Positions 34,126-44,198 of a stretch of 64,000 bases of DNA are shown here, one piece after another. This DNA comes from Legionella norrlandica (GTDB lineage: Bacteria; Pseudomonadota; Gammaproteobacteria; Legionellales; Legionellaceae). The stretch spans positions 1 through 64,000 of the forward strand of contig NZ_JNCF01000004.1 of the NCBI RefSeq assembly GCF_000770585.1. The letters run 5' to 3'. The translations under genes were made by a program, and so were the position numbers. The first letter of the stretch is position 1, and every line of letters starts with the position of its first letter. The notes under the pieces were generated by a model that saw only the letters and a program-made list of their open reading frames with translations, ran no database searches and was not told the origin of the DNA.

Positions 34126-35190
34126 TCATTGCCCCAAATATCCTAATAATGGATACTTCTTTATAAACTCTGTTTCAAAATAAGTTGCGAAATCGTGACG
34201 TTGTTTATGATTTTTACGAAGAGTCAAGAAAGTAGATCGAATATTTTCTGCTTGTTTCAGTTGTAGTGTTTCATTGATGGGGTTATAAATTGATAAAACT
34301 AATTCTTTCCAATCTTTGTGGTTATGTTGTATAGGTGGCTTTTCTGGGGTTGCGAATTGAGGGGATGGCAATCCAAGCACCCTGTGTAATTGGTCACTTA
34401 CAATAGCCACTGCTGCAAATTTCGCCTCTAAGCTATGTCCAGCTATATGTGGTGTACATAGGGTTGCTTTTGAGACAACCCGCTTATCAATGTTTGGCTC
34501 ATGATTGTAAACATCGGTGCAATAAACTATGGAAGAATTAATGTGCAGAAGTGCTTCTTCATTTACAATACCACCTCTTGAGGCATTAATGATGACGCAG
34601 CCTGGTTTTAATTTCTTTAGGAATTCCTCACTAATTAGATTAGTGCTAGGGTAAGGATGATTATTATGTAATTCTGCATGGATGCATAAAAGATCACAAT
34701 CATAAAGATCTTCAAGAGAACAGCTTTGGAAAGCAGTATTTCTGCTGGCTTTAGGCGGGTCATAGAGACTCAACTGAAATTCGTTTGTTTTTAACCGTTC
34801 ATACACTTTGGTTCCTACTTGCCCCAAGCCAATGATCCCAGCCATCTTGCCTTTTATAAGCTGCCGCTCTTCTAAATAGGCAATACAGGCCACGACATAA
34901 TCAGCAACGGAAGTGGCATTGCAACCCTTAGCATCGATAATCTCTATGTTTTGTGATTTCAAAAAATCAAAGTCAAGATGATCGGTTCCACTCGTTGCAG
35001 TTGCTATGAATTTTATAGAGTGTTTTTTTAATAAAGTACTATTAACTTTTACAGTCGAACGGCAAAGAATAATATCCTTATTTGCAAGTAACTCAGGAAT
35101 TTCATCAGGATTATGATACAGAGTCAATGTGAATGGCTTTGGGAAGGCGGCATCTAATCCTGGCAATAAAGCGTCGGCAAGGATATTCAT
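34126..35190 (-). CDS. pdxB: Erythronate-4-phosphate dehydrogenase
   Basis: PdxB oxidises 4-phosphoerythronate in pyridoxal phosphate synthesis. The 354 residues are of the D-2-hydroxyacid dehydrogenase family: substrate motif [16 protein letters not shown] site [27 protein letters not shown] with Arg, and the catalytic His in [13 protein letters not shown]; a PdxB-type C-terminal dimerisation tail follows. Its ATG overlaps the stop of the S2P-protease gene upstream by four bases. Confidence 0.93.
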   Translation of the reverse strand: MNILADALLPGLDAAFPKPFTLTLYHNPDEIPELLANKDIILCRSTVKVNSTLLKKHSIKFIATATSGTDHLDFDFLKSQNIEIIDAKGCNATSVADYVVACIAYLEERQLIKGKMAGIIGLGQVGTKVYERLKTNEFQLSLYDPPKASRNTAFQSCSLEDLYDCDLLCIHAELHNNHPYPSTNLISEEFLKKLKPGCVIINASRGGIVNEEALLHINSSIVYCTDVYNHEPNIDKRVVSKATLCTPHIAGHSLEAKFAAVAIVSDQLHRVLGLPSPQFATPEKPPIQHNHKDWKELVLSIYNPINETLQLKQAENIRSTFLTLRKNHKQRHDFATYFETEFIKKYPLLGYLGQ

Positions 35191-35846
35191 AAATTAAAAA
35201 TCACACTTAAAATAGATAGGGAACCATAGATGAGGGGAGTAAGAACGTATCCTAGTACATTGGTGAAAATTAAGATAATCAATATTAAGAAACCAAAAGG
35301 TTCTATTTTCGAATAAGCAATAGCCTGTCTTGCTGGCAAAAGATTCATTACAACTCTGCTTCCGTCGAGTGGTGGAAGAGGGATTAAGTTTAAAAAGGCA
35401 AGAATGAGATTAATCATCATTCCTGCTCGAGCTGTGACAAGCAAGAATAGAGCAGCCATTGAGCTGTGAGGATTCAAGGAAAGTGCTATTTTAAAGCATC
35501 CAGCCCATAAAAAGGCCATAATGAGGTTGGCTAATGGCCCTGCCAAAGTCACTAATATCATATCCCGACGCGGTTTACGGAGTTGACTTTGGTTAACTGG
35601 AACTGGTTTCGCATAACCAATGACAAAATTAAAATTGGTTATGGCACCAATTAAAAGAGGTAGTACAATTGTTCCAATTGGGTCAATATGCTTTATGGGA
35701 TTTATTGTTAATCGACCAAACATTTTTGCAGTATTGTCACCACAACGATAAGCAACATAACCATGGGCCAGTTCGTGAAAAGTAATGGCAAACAATACTG
35801 GTAAAGCCCAAATACATATTTGTTGGATTAATGTAAATTCTGGCAT
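35187..35846 (-). CDS. Site-2-protease family membrane metalloprotease (M50)
   Basis: A 219-residue polytopic protein of the compact S2P group. The zinc motif HEXXH is HELAHG (about 25-30) in the first hydrophobic region, and the second ligand region is [13 protein letters not shown] (about 155-167). Five or six transmembrane helices are likely. No PDZ domain is present, as in the YwhC/Rip-like branch. Substrates are not known. It is co-transcribed with pdxB. Confidence 0.88.
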   Translation of the reverse strand: MPEFTLIQQICIWALPVLFAITFHELAHGYVAYRCGDNTAKMFGRLTINPIKHIDPIGTIVLPLLIGAITNFNFVIGYAKPVPVNQSQLRKPRRDMILVTLAGPLANLIMAFLWAGCFKIALSLNPHSSMAALFLLVTARAGMMINLILAFLNLIPLPPLDGSRVVMNLLPARQAIAYSKIEPFGFLILIILIFTNVLGYVLTPLIYGSLSILSVIFNL

Positions 35847-35944
35847 TAATAATTTTATCGTATTTCAAATAGTTCCTGATTGTAACGAATTATTCTTACT
35901 AATAACAAGATTTGATAAATAAATAACATATTTAAGGGTATATT

Positions 35945-36094
35945 GATAAGTCATCTCTACTCGCTGCATATCGTGGACGAGCCATAGTATACAATTTTAA
36001 TGAGATTAATGTGCGTCAAAAGCATTTGGTCTTGGCTAAATCAGCAGCATCTTATATGATTCAAACCAATGTAAAAAAGCTCGATGGATCTTAA
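35945..36094 (+). pseudogene. Possible gene remnant (3' end of a lost coding region)
   Basis: One frame reads about 49 codons with protein-like composition: DKSSLLAAYRGRAIVYNF, then NEINVRQKHLVLAKSAASYM, ending in TAA at 36092. It has no start codon or ribosome site and is closed upstream by a stop. The AAYRGRAIVYN...AKSA pattern loosely recalls the C-terminus of ExeA/GspA-type ATPases. It ends two bases before the PAP2 gene. Confidence 0.35.
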
Positions 36095-36096
36095 AA

Positions 36097-36734
36097 ATGA
36101 CACAATTTGAAGAAACCTCTAATGTAATGAAAAAAATTTGGGTAATAATCGCTTATATTATCCTTATTATGCTTTCATATTATTTTGTGGACAGAACCTT
36201 AGCTATTTATTTTCATAGTTTGAATCTTAGAACGAACGTTGCTGTGCTAAATTATTTAACAGCGTTAGGGCAATGGAAATTTTATGTTGCACTATTTTTT
36301 ATCTTGGCATTATATTTTCATTACCTTCAACGAAATGAAAAATACGCAGTGAGATTTTGGTATTTGTTTGGCTGTGTTCTCATTTCTAATTTATTTGCTT
36401 CTGTATTAAAAATAGGACTGGGTCGAGCTCGACCGAATTATTGTTCGACAGCAATAGTTATGGATTTTACTGGTTTCAATTGAAGGATAATTATTGGTCA
36501 TTCCCCTCAGGCCATTCCATTACGGTTAGTGCTCTGGCTTCGGCTTTAGGGTTTATCTTTCCAAGGTATTTCTTCCTATTTATTGGGCTAGCATTGCTTG
36601 TCGTTATCACTAGAGTTATTTTATACCATCACTATCTAAGTGATGTTATGGCAGGATTCTACATTAGCCTGTTGATAGTTGGTTTATTGACACAATACTT
36701 AAAAACAAAGCATTATGTAGATAAAATACATTAA
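36097..36734 (+). pseudogene. PAP2-family membrane phosphatase broken by a frameshift
   Basis: Two overlapping reading frames (36097-36483 and 36441-36734) together form one PAP2/LpxE-like phosphatase of about 212 residues. The first frame holds three membrane helices and catalytic motif C1, KIGLGRARP. The second holds C2, FPSGH, and C3, TRVILYHHYLSDV. Adding one T at about 36440 joins them as ARPNYLFDSNSYGFYWF, which matches the usual spacing between C1 and C2. The intact protein would remove phosphate from a lipid such as phosphatidic acid, undecaprenyl diphosphate or lipid A at the periplasmic face. Either a real inactivation or a base-calling error. Confidence 0.85.
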
Positions 36735-36828
36735 ACTGAAATTCGGTTCGAAGAAAATAGACTGACTTTGGACTTATAATTTAGGACTCTGGATTCATTC
36801 ATAAGTCAAATTTATTAAGGGAGTAATT

Positions 36829-38076
36829 ATGGCTATAGAAACGGAATTAAAGAATTTTGTGAAGCTATATGCTGAATTTGATGTAACCAGTGATTGCTAT
36901 AAATCTCAATTGGATGATCCTACCTTACTAAGGTTGGAAAGAGATTTTACAAGATTTATCAATCAGCAATTATTGTTAGATGGACCAGAGAAAGAGAAAA
37001 TTATTAAAAACTATAGAAGAATATCCATTCTTTTTCATACCGATCGCATCACCCAATTTTTACCTGAAGTGACTTGGTTAGAAAGGAGTTTATCTCGAGG
37101 TAACAATGATGGTGCTTGTTTTAAAATATTAAGTGACTGCTATGAAAAATTAATTTCGCCTGAGAACTTTAAAGATACGGGTTTAGAAGATATAAAAAAT
37201 AAGGACGAACTTAAGAAGTGGTTGGAAAATTTAAAGTCTAAGGCAAGTACTTTTTCAAGTCAAAGTTTTTTCGATAGTTTAATTAATTTATTGGAGCAAT
37301 CCAGTGGTTTCTTTGATGAAGTTGGGCACATAAAGCCAAAAGGGCTTAGAGTGTTACTGCGGTTTATTCCAATGGTTTTTGCCAGTTACGGAACTTTTAT
37401 TTTTGCGGAAGAATTATTAGCTATCTATGCACTCTATTTTATTTTATTAAAAGGCGGACAGTATCTCGAGGGTACCAGTTCAAGTCAATTAAAAAAGGTT
37501 GGCTCCACATTACAAGAAATTAGTATAATTACTGCCACTGCATCAACTACATTGCTGGTTCGGTTGTTGGAAATGACTTTTTGGGCATCCCGCCAATTTC
37601 TTGATGTGAGTCTGCAACTTGGTTCTACCATTTTCAAACCAATCTTGCCGGTCTCCGTGACTGGAGCAAAGTCAGAATCTGAAACTATAGCTAATTTATG
37701 TAAAGAATTAATTTTGGCTAGTCAAAACACCAGCACAGGAATTCAATTTAAAACACCTGAGCTAAAAGTGCTTTCTGCTCCTCTTGAATCTTATCTTGCT
37801 CTAAATGTACAGCAGTTTTTGGGTGATTGGAGATTAGGTAGACCGAAACGTTTAAAAGTAGAAGCCTTTTTATTCAATATGAGAGTATTAGATTCTCTTC
37901 CCAATTCTCTGGAAGAAAAATTGATAGAGGCTCAAAAAGAGCTAGATAAAATAAAAGAAGACACCAAGATTTGCACGAGTAAAACTGCAGAAGCAGTAGC
38001 ACAAACTCAGCAAATCCTCTCTATGCTGCAAGAGCCGGATTCTATGCCATTGGTTGTTTACGAAGGACCATATTAA
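36829..38076 (+). CDS. J-domain-like membrane protein, Legionella-type
   Basis: A 415-residue protein. Residues 55-108 resemble a degenerate J domain: NYRRISILFHTDR with HTD (70-72) in place of HPD, then FKILSDCYEKL at the position of the last J helix. Two long hydrophobic segments (about 178-215 and 232-260) predict membrane insertion. The last 60 residues form a coiled coil (EEKLIEAQKELDKIKEDTK). GGGAG precedes the ATG. I do not recognise a named homologue. The mix of a chaperone-like head, membrane hairpin and coiled coil fits a Dot/Icm substrate but is no proof. Confidence 0.72.
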   Translation: MAIETELKNFVKLYAEFDVTSDCYKSQLDDPTLLRLERDFTRFINQQLLLDGPEKEKIIKNYRRISILFHTDRITQFLPEVTWLERSLSRGNNDGACFKILSDCYEKLISPENFKDTGLEDIKNKDELKKWLENLKSKASTFSSQSFFDSLINLLEQSSGFFDEVGHIKPKGLRVLLRFIPMVFASYGTFIFAEELLAIYALYFILLKGGQYLEGTSSSQLKKVGSTLQEISIITATASTTLLVRLLEMTFWASRQFLDVSLQLGSTIFKPILPVSVTGAKSESETIANLCKELILASQNTSTGIQFKTPELKVLSAPLESYLALNVQQFLGDWRLGRPKRLKVEAFLFNMRVLDSLPNSLEEKLIEAQKELDKIKEDTKICTSKTAEAVAQTQQILSMLQEPDSMPLVVYEGPY

Positions 38077-38085
38077 TTTTTTCCC

Positions 38086-38123
38086 CCCAGAAAATCCCTG
38101 GATTTTATGAAGGTTTTTCTGGG
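38086..38123. terminator. Stem-loop after the J-like gene
   Basis: CCCAGAAAATCC (38086-38097) pairs with GGTTTTTCTGGG (38112-38123), 11 of 12. No T-run follows, so it would be a weak or factor-dependent terminator. Confidence 0.4.
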
Positions 38124-38210
38124 ATAATGGTTTAATTAAAAACAACCCCTTGAATTTGTACCCGTATCTCTGGCAAGATGCAGACTGATTTGATATTCCA
38201 GTGAGGAACC

Positions 38211-38960
38211 ATGAAAATACTCGTGGCTGTAAAACGTGTGATAGACCCCTATGTTAAAATCCGGGTGAAATCGGATAATTCAGGGGTTGAAACTCAGAAC
38301 ATCAAAATGGCAATGAATCCTTTTGATGAAATAGCTATTGAAGAAGCGTTACGTTTGCGCGAAAAAAATTGGGCAACAGAAGTAGTTGCTGTGAGCATAG
38401 GTCCTGATAGTTCGCAAGAAACACTCAGGCATGCTTTAGCTTTAGGTGCAGATAGAGCTATTTTAGTACGAACAGAAAAAACGTTCGAAAGCCTTAATAT
38501 AGCAAAGATTTTAAATAAAATAGTAGAGAAGGAAAAACCCAATTTGATTTTGATGGGCAAACAGTCGATTGATGGTGATAACAATCAGACTCCACAAATG
38601 TTAGCTGCTCTTTTAAATTGGCCTCAAGCTACTTACGCTTCAAAAATAATTGTTAATCAAGAGCAACTTGAAGTAGTCAGGGAAATTGATGGCGGCTTGG
38701 AAACCATCAAGGTACAGTTACCAGCAGTAATTAGTACAGATCTTCGTTTAAACGAACCCAGATATGCCAGTTTGCCCAATATCATGAAAGCGAAACGCAA
38801 ACCCCTTGACATCCTTGAGTTGGATTCGCTTGGACTGCCTCTGAAACCACATATTGAAATAGTAAAGGTTAATGCACCAGCAACAAGAAGCGGGGGGGTA
38901 ATACTTGATTCTGTGGCTGCATTGTTGGACAAATTACAACATGAAGCCAAAGTGCTTTAA
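38211..38960 (+). CDS. etfB: Electron transfer flavoprotein beta subunit
   Basis: EtfB binds AMP and, with EtfA, carries electrons from acyl-CoA dehydrogenases to ETF:quinone oxidoreductase. The 249 residues begin MKILVAVKRVIDPYVKIRV and include the family signature VREIDGGLETIKVQLPAVIS (recognition loop) and the LPNIMKAKRKPL segment. It is followed after ten bases by etfA. Confidence 0.95.
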   Translation: MKILVAVKRVIDPYVKIRVKSDNSGVETQNIKMAMNPFDEIAIEEALRLREKNWATEVVAVSIGPDSSQETLRHALALGADRAILVRTEKTFESLNIAKILNKIVEKEKPNLILMGKQSIDGDNNQTPQMLAALLNWPQATYASKIIVNQEQLEVVREIDGGLETIKVQLPAVISTDLRLNEPRYASLPNIMKAKRKPLDILELDSLGLPLKPHIEIVKVNAPATRSGGVILDSVAALLDKLQHEAKVL

Positions 38961-38970
38961 AGGAGAAGAG

Positions 38971-39918
38971 ATGAGCACTTTAGTTTTGGTTGAACATAAT
39001 AATCAGGAGTTGCATAGCGCAACACGTAATATTTTATCCGCCGCTTTAGAACTAGGCAATAAAATTACTTTACTTGTTGTAGGTTACCAATGTCGAGTAG
39101 TAGCAGAAGAAGCCGCAAAGATGGAAGGAGTACATGCCGTTTTGCATGTTGATAATCCTTGTTATGAACATCAATTGGCAGAATCCGTTAGTGATTTGAT
39201 TGTGTCTTTTGCAAATTCATTTAGTGCTATTCTAGCGGCCTCCAGTACCTTGGGGAAAAATATACTGCCGCGTGTTGCTGCGCAATTGGATGTAGCTCAG
39301 CTTTCTGATGTGACTAAGATAATTGATTCTAATACGTTTGAACATCCCATTTATGCGGGGAATGCGATAGAAACAGTGCGTCTTTTAGACCCAATAAAAG
39401 TGATGACCATCAGAACAACGGCATTTGACCCCATAACATCAGTTCAGGAAGCTTGTTGTATAGAAAATGTTAATAAGGAGTTTCAAGCCAAAGGAAGCCA
39501 ATTTATACGCCATGAATTGAGTAAATCAGAGAGGCCTGATTTAAGCACTGCTAAAATTGTTGTTTCTGGAGGCAGAGGGCTGCAAAGCGCAGAAAAATTC
39601 AAATTAATCGAAGAGTTGGCTGATGCTTTGGGTGCTGCGGTAGGTGCATCCAGAGCTGCTGTAGACGCAGGTTTTGTGCCTAATGACTACCAGGTTGGCC
39701 AAACTGGTAAAGTGGTTGCTCCCGCGCTTTATATAGCAGTTGGTATTTCTGGAGCTGTCCAGCATTTGGCTGGCATGAAAGATTCTAAAGTGATTGTAGC
39801 AATTAATAAGGATGCGGATGCACCCATTTTTCAAATCGTGAATTATGGTTTAGTAGGTGATTTGTTTGAATTAGTTCCACAATTAATAGAGCAATTAAAG
39901 AGTAGATCTCTTGTATAA
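38971..39918 (+). CDS. etfA: Electron transfer flavoprotein alpha subunit
   Basis: EtfA holds the FAD of the heterodimer. The 315 residues show the C-terminal FAD domain: [56 protein letters not shown] and [21 protein letters not shown]. The ATG at 38971 after AGGAGAAG is the real start; an in-frame ATA at 38905 would extend into etfB. Confidence 0.95.
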   Translation: MSTLVLVEHNNQELHSATRNILSAALELGNKITLLVVGYQCRVVAEEAAKMEGVHAVLHVDNPCYEHQLAESVSDLIVSFANSFSAILAASSTLGKNILPRVAAQLDVAQLSDVTKIIDSNTFEHPIYAGNAIETVRLLDPIKVMTIRTTAFDPITSVQEACCIENVNKEFQAKGSQFIRHELSKSERPDLSTAKIVVSGGRGLQSAEKFKLIEELADALGAAVGASRAAVDAGFVPNDYQVGQTGKVVAPALYIAVGISGAVQHLAGMKDSKVIVAINKDADAPIFQIVNYGLVGDLFELVPQLIEQLKSRSLV

Positions 39919-40049
39919 TTTGAGTATTTTGTTTTAATGTCGCATAAATGTGTGAGGAACTAAAAATTTACAAGAAGCAAATACGCACTGCAGCAATAAA
40001 ATGAAAGAGGCAGGTTATACAAGAAATTTAATAAATAAGAGGTAGAAAA

Positions 40050-41171
40050 ATGCTAGTAGGGGTACCAAAAGAGATAAAATCACAAGAAAACAGAGTTGGA
40101 CTTGTTCCTTCAAGTGTTAGAGAAATTGTGAGGGCAGGAAGCTCTGTTTTAGTAGAAAAAGGAGCAGGACTGGGCATTGGTATCTCGGATGATGACTATA
40201 GAAACGCAGGTGCTGAAATTGTTGATACAGCTGATGAAGTATTTGCTCAGGCCGAGCTAATAGTCAAGGTGAAAGAACCTCAGCCTATTGAATGCAAACG
40301 TTTGCGTGAAGGCCAAACTTTGTTTACTTATTTGCATTTAGCACCTGATCCTCAGCAAACCCGCTTGCTTAAAGAGTCTGGTGTAACCGCAATAGCTTAT
40401 GAAACAGTGACTCAGGATGGAGGCGGTTTACCTTTGCTTACTCCTATGTCTCAGGTGGCTGGTCGTATGTCCATTCAAGCTGGGGCTCATTGTTTAGAGA
40501 TGGCCCAAGGGGGTAGTGGTATATTATTAGGTGGTGTTCCAGGTGTAGCAGCTGCCACAGTTGTAGTGATTGGTGGGGGAGTAGTCGGTACAAACGCTGT
40601 TCGCATGGCTATGGGTATGGAAGCACGTGTTATTGTACTTGATCGCTCCTTGCAGCGTTTAAATGAACTGGATTTTCAATTTGGTTCAAAATTGAATACG
40701 GTATATTCCACCGCGGATGCTATAGAGAGATATGTTTCTTGTGCTGATTTGGTTATTGGTGCTGTATTAGTGCCTGGTGCCGCATCGCCTAAATTAGTTA
40801 CCCGATCCATGTTAAGTTCGATGCGTCCTGGTTCTGTTTTAGTCGACGTTGCTATTGATCAGGGTGGATGTTTTGAAACAAGCCGTGCTACAACTCATCA
40901 AGAGCCTACTTATGTAGTGGATAATGTGGTGCATTATTGTGTAGCAAACATGCCTGGTGCTGTGCCCAGAACATCCACATTTGCTTTAAACAATGCGACA
41001 TTACCTTTCGTTTTAGATATTGTAACTAAGGGAGTTAAACTAGCCTTATTAAATGATCCGCACCTATTGAATGGTTTAAATGTTCATCAGGGCAAGATCA
41101 CTTATGAAGCTGTGGCACGAGATTTAGGATACGAATATACCTCAGCAACAGCCGCTTTATCAGGTAAATAA
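40050..41171 (+). CDS. ald: Alanine dehydrogenase
   Basis: Ald interconverts L-alanine and pyruvate plus ammonia with NAD. The 373 residues match the family: [21 protein letters not shown], the lysine in [15 protein letters not shown] with catalytic His, the NAD site [16 protein letters not shown] and [24 protein letters not shown] precedes the ATG. The gene ends in a strong terminator. Legionella lives on amino acids, so the catabolic direction is plausible. Confidence 0.96.
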   Translation: MLVGVPKEIKSQENRVGLVPSSVREIVRAGSSVLVEKGAGLGIGISDDDYRNAGAEIVDTADEVFAQAELIVKVKEPQPIECKRLREGQTLFTYLHLAPDPQQTRLLKESGVTAIAYETVTQDGGGLPLLTPMSQVAGRMSIQAGAHCLEMAQGGSGILLGGVPGVAAATVVVIGGGVVGTNAVRMAMGMEARVIVLDRSLQRLNELDFQFGSKLNTVYSTADAIERYVSCADLVIGAVLVPGAASPKLVTRSMLSSMRPGSVLVDVAIDQGGCFETSRATTHQEPTYVVDNVVHYCVANMPGAVPRTSTFALNNATLPFVLDIVTKGVKLALLNDPHLLNGLNVHQGKITYEAVARDLGYEYTSATAALSGK

Positions 41172-41182
41172 TTCTTCATACT

Positions 41183-41220
41183 ACTCTCCATATTAGACAG
41201 CATAATATGGGGAGTTTTTT
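41183..41220 (+). terminator. Rho-independent terminator of ald
   Basis: ACTCTCCATATTA (41183-41195) pairs with TAATATGGGGAGT (41203-41215) with one wobble, followed by T to 41220. Confidence 0.9.
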
Positions 41221-41244
41221 CGTAATTTCACGCTTTGTATCGCA

Positions 41245-41433
41245 GGAATGACAGATTTTTACCCGGGTTGAATATAATAGCTCCAAGACGGTTGCTATTA
41301 CAATTTAATCATGTGCATAACAGTGACCTTATGCGGTTGAACGAAAAACTGGCTGATAAATGCTCATATACTGATGAACGCTGCGATTCCTCATTCAGTT
41401 TTTCATTCAACCTGGGTACAAATCTGGCATTCC
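41245..41433. repeat. MITE-like element with 29-base terminal inverted repeats
   Basis: 41245-41273 and 41405-41433 are inverted copies with three mismatches; the shared core is TTACCC.GGTTGAAT. Inside, 41335-41351 (GGTTGAACGAAAAACTG) is an inverted copy of 41396-41412 with one mismatch. The element fills the gap between ald and mrcA; an open frame across it looks spurious. Confidence 0.75.
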
Positions 41434-41505
41434 ACCAAGATTCAAGTTATACAACCTAAGCAGTGATGTTTTTTTATATCCGATCATGCTATATCGTCAG
41501 ATTTT

Positions 41506-43887
41506 TTAAAATAAGCTTTCTTCAACAGGTGCAAGCTGCTCTTCCTGTTGATTATTATTTGCATTATATACTGGACTTTGATCCTCTTCTGCAGGAACTT
41601 CATTTTCCCGGAAATATTCAATAATACCATTTTCCTGATTCGGTTTAGCCAGAAGCCCACTGACCGGATCTATACGTACGGCTACAACATTAGCAGGTTG
41701 TTTTAAATCAACCTCAGGTTTATTTTTTAATGCTACCTTCATAAAATCTATCCATAGGGGAAGAGCAAGATTGGCAGCGTATTCATGTAATGATTTGGGA
41801 TTATCAAAACCAATCCATGTAGTTACTACAAGCTCAGAGTTAAAGCCCGCAAACCATGCATCGACCTGGTCATTCGTAGTTCCTGTTTTACCTGCAATAT
41901 CTTGACGGTTTAATACACGCGCAGCACGCCCGGTGCCATGCTGTATTACATCTCGCAATGCAGTGTTCATTAAAAAGGCAATATCTTCTGAAATCACTCT
42001 TGGCGCCAGAGTTGATGCATCAACTTTGTCTTTATCGCATGGGTCGCATACTACGGTTGGTTTTGCTTGTAATAGAATTTTACCCTCCGCATCGGTTATA
42101 TGATCAATAAGGTAAGGTTCTACTTTATAGCCACCATTAGCGAAGACTGCATAAGCAGTTGTCAGATCCATAGGACTTATTGATAGGCTTCCTAAAGCTA
42201 GCGATAAAGCTTTAGGTAATGATTTTTTATTAAAACCGAAACGAGTTAGGAAATCAATTGTATAATCAATGCCTATATCATCAAGAATTCTGATAGATAC
42301 CAAATTTTTTGATTGGACTAATGCTTGTTTTAAGCGCGTAGGACCATTGAATTTAAGATTAACATTATGTGGGCGCCATAAATTAGGTTGGCTGGGGTCG
42401 TCCACAACAATAGGAGCGTCATTAATTAATGTCGCTAGATTATAACCGTTGTTTAAAGCAGCAGCATAAACGAAAGGTTTAAAGCTGGAACCTGGTTGCC
42501 TGCTGGATTGGGTAGCCCGGTTGAATTTGCTTTTTGAGAAGTTAAAGCCCCCAATTAATACTTCAATTCCTCCGTTTTGAGGATTCATGGCGACCATAGC
42601 CGATTCCACTTCAGGAATTTGGGCAAGTTGCCAATGTTTTTCTGCTGAGTGAACATAAATGATGTCACCTACTGCCACCACTTGCTGTGCTTTAGTTGGT
42701 GATTTTCCTACCCATCCTTTTTTAAGGGCCGGTCTAGCCCAGGATAAGCCTTCCCAGGGAATGAGAATGATTTGGTCATTTTGTAGAGCAGCTGTTGCTT
42801 CTTTTTCCCCTACTTCAGTAACAACCGCAGGAACAAGACTGCTAAGCTCTGGATATTGTCGCAGATATTGTTGCCTAATCTTTGGAGATTGACTGTCTTT
42901 TTCACCTATATTCGCTATTGGCCCTCTGTAACCATGACGATGATCGTACGCGATCAGATTTTTCTCTACGACCTCATTAGCAGTATTTTGTAGTTTCCCA
43001 TCAATCGTAGTATATACCTTATATCCTTTGGTATAAGCTTCAGGACCAAAGTTATCATATAGAGACTGGCGAATCATTTCCGCAACATAGGGCGCTTTGA
43101 CCTCAATGTTGGTTCCATGATATTTGGCAGTAATAGGTTGATTTATTGCATTTTGATATTGTTCTTCGTTTATATAATGCTCTTCCAGCAAGCGCTCTAA
43201 TACGTGATCGCGGCGTTTTTTTGCTGCCAGAGGGTTAGCAATAGGATTTTGGGTGGATGGTGCTTGTGGAAGCCCTGCTATCATAGCTAGCTCAGCCAGA
43301 TTGAGTTCTTTCAGTGGCTTTCCAAAATAAACCATGGCTGCCGCACCAACTCCGTAAGCCCGATTACCCAGATAAACTCTATTTAAATAAAGCTCCAGGA
43401 TCTTTTCCTTACTCAATTCTCTGTCAATTTTGATGGCGAGCATAATTTCGTTGAATTTCCGTAAAAAGGTTTTTTTACGGCTTAAGAAAAAATTACGAGC
43501 TACTTGCATAGTGATAGTACTGCCGCCTTGGGATTTAGTTCCGGTTTTAAGCATACTGACAGCTGCTCGTCCTAATCCCATGATATCTACGCCAGGGTGT
43601 TCAAAAAAACGTTGATCTTCTGTTGCTATTAGCGCATGAATCAGAGTAGGCGGAATTTCATCATAAGTGACTGGAATACGCTTTTTTTCACCATATTCTT
43701 GAATCAGTAAACCTTCTTTACTAAAAATTTGTAGGGGTACTTGCAATTGCACCGTTTTTAATGAGTCGACATTAGGTAGTTGGCTTTCGAGGTAAAGATA
43801 AAGAAGGCTGCCAGCAACCAGTAAAAGAAAAAACAGGCTCATCAGCGCCCAAAGACCTTTACGCCAGAAGTATGCCATTTTTTTCAT
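41506..43887 (-). CDS. mrcA: Penicillin-binding protein 1A
   Basis: A bifunctional peptidoglycan glycosyltransferase/transpeptidase of 793 residues. A transmembrane anchor (about 13-32) is followed by the GT51 domain with EDQRFFEHPGVD (catalytic Glu), GGSTITMQVARNFFL and KILELYLN, an OB-like insertion typical of PBP1A, and the transpeptidase with RQPGSSFKPFVYA (SxxK), SKNLVSI (SxN) and AGKTGTTND. A glutamine/glutamate-rich tail closes it. It is divergent from the region that holds the palindromic repeat at 44000. Confidence 0.95.
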   Translation of the reverse strand: MKKMAYFWRKGLWALMSLFFLLLVAGSLLYLYLESQLPNVDSLKTVQLQVPLQIFSKEGLLIQEYGEKKRIPVTYDEIPPTLIHALIATEDQRFFEHPGVDIMGLGRAAVSMLKTGTKSQGGSTITMQVARNFFLSRKKTFLRKFNEIMLAIKIDRELSKEKILELYLNRVYLGNRAYGVGAAAMVYFGKPLKELNLAELAMIAGLPQAPSTQNPIANPLAAKKRRDHVLERLLEEHYINEEQYQNAINQPITAKYHGTNIEVKAPYVAEMIRQSLYDNFGPEAYTKGYKVYTTIDGKLQNTANEVVEKNLIAYDHRHGYRGPIANIGEKDSQSPKIRQQYLRQYPELSSLVPAVVTEVGEKEATAALQNDQIILIPWEGLSWARPALKKGWVGKSPTKAQQVVAVGDIIYVHSAEKHWQLAQIPEVESAMVAMNPQNGGIEVLIGGFNFSKSKFNRATQSSRQPGSSFKPFVYAAALNNGYNLATLINDAPIVVDDPSQPNLWRPHNVNLKFNGPTRLKQALVQSKNLVSIRILDDIGIDYTIDFLTRFGFNKKSLPKALSLALGSLSISPMDLTTAYAVFANGGYKVEPYLIDHITDAEGKILLQAKPTVVCDPCDKDKVDASTLAPRVISEDIAFLMNTALRDVIQHGTGRAARVLNRQDIAGKTGTTNDQVDAWFAGFNSELVVTTWIGFDNPKSLHEYAANLALPLWIDFMKVALKNKPEVDLKQPANVVAVRIDPVSGLLAKPNQENGIIEYFRENEVPAEEDQSPVYNANNNQQEEQLAPVEESLF

Positions 43888-43999
43888 AGAATTTCGTTTT
43901 CGTTAAATGGGAATAGTGCGACATTATACAGTGAATCTATACAACATTGCGAGTTTTGTAGGACAAAAAGTGCAGAGCAAAAAGCCGGGTTTTAGATAG

Positions 44000-44107
44000 G
44001 ACTGTTAACATTTTTATACTTTGGCCGAAAGTCTTGATTTTCTAGCCCCAGTTCTCCTGCTCAAAAATCAAGATTTTTCGACTCAAGATAGTCAAATATC
44101 AACAGAC
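44000..44107. repeat. Long imperfect palindrome (dispersed-repeat type)
   Basis: Its two halves are inverted copies over about 50 bases: outer CTGTT/AACAG, inner TCTTGATTTT (44032-44041) with AAAATCAAGA (44064-44073), ten perfect pairs. It lies between the mrcA start and the RavI-like gene and could fold into one long hairpin. Confidence 0.6.
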
Positions 44108-44198
44108 ACTGTTACTTTGCGCCTCGGGAGGCTTCACTAGAGTAGTGAAATAGTTTACAGGTATACATCATGCATCTATATGAAGGCGCGAAGTGATG

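Noticed and set aside
41235-41459. 74-residue open frame after ald
   Set aside because: It lies wholly within the element with 29-base inverted ends and has no ribosome site or protein-like pattern.
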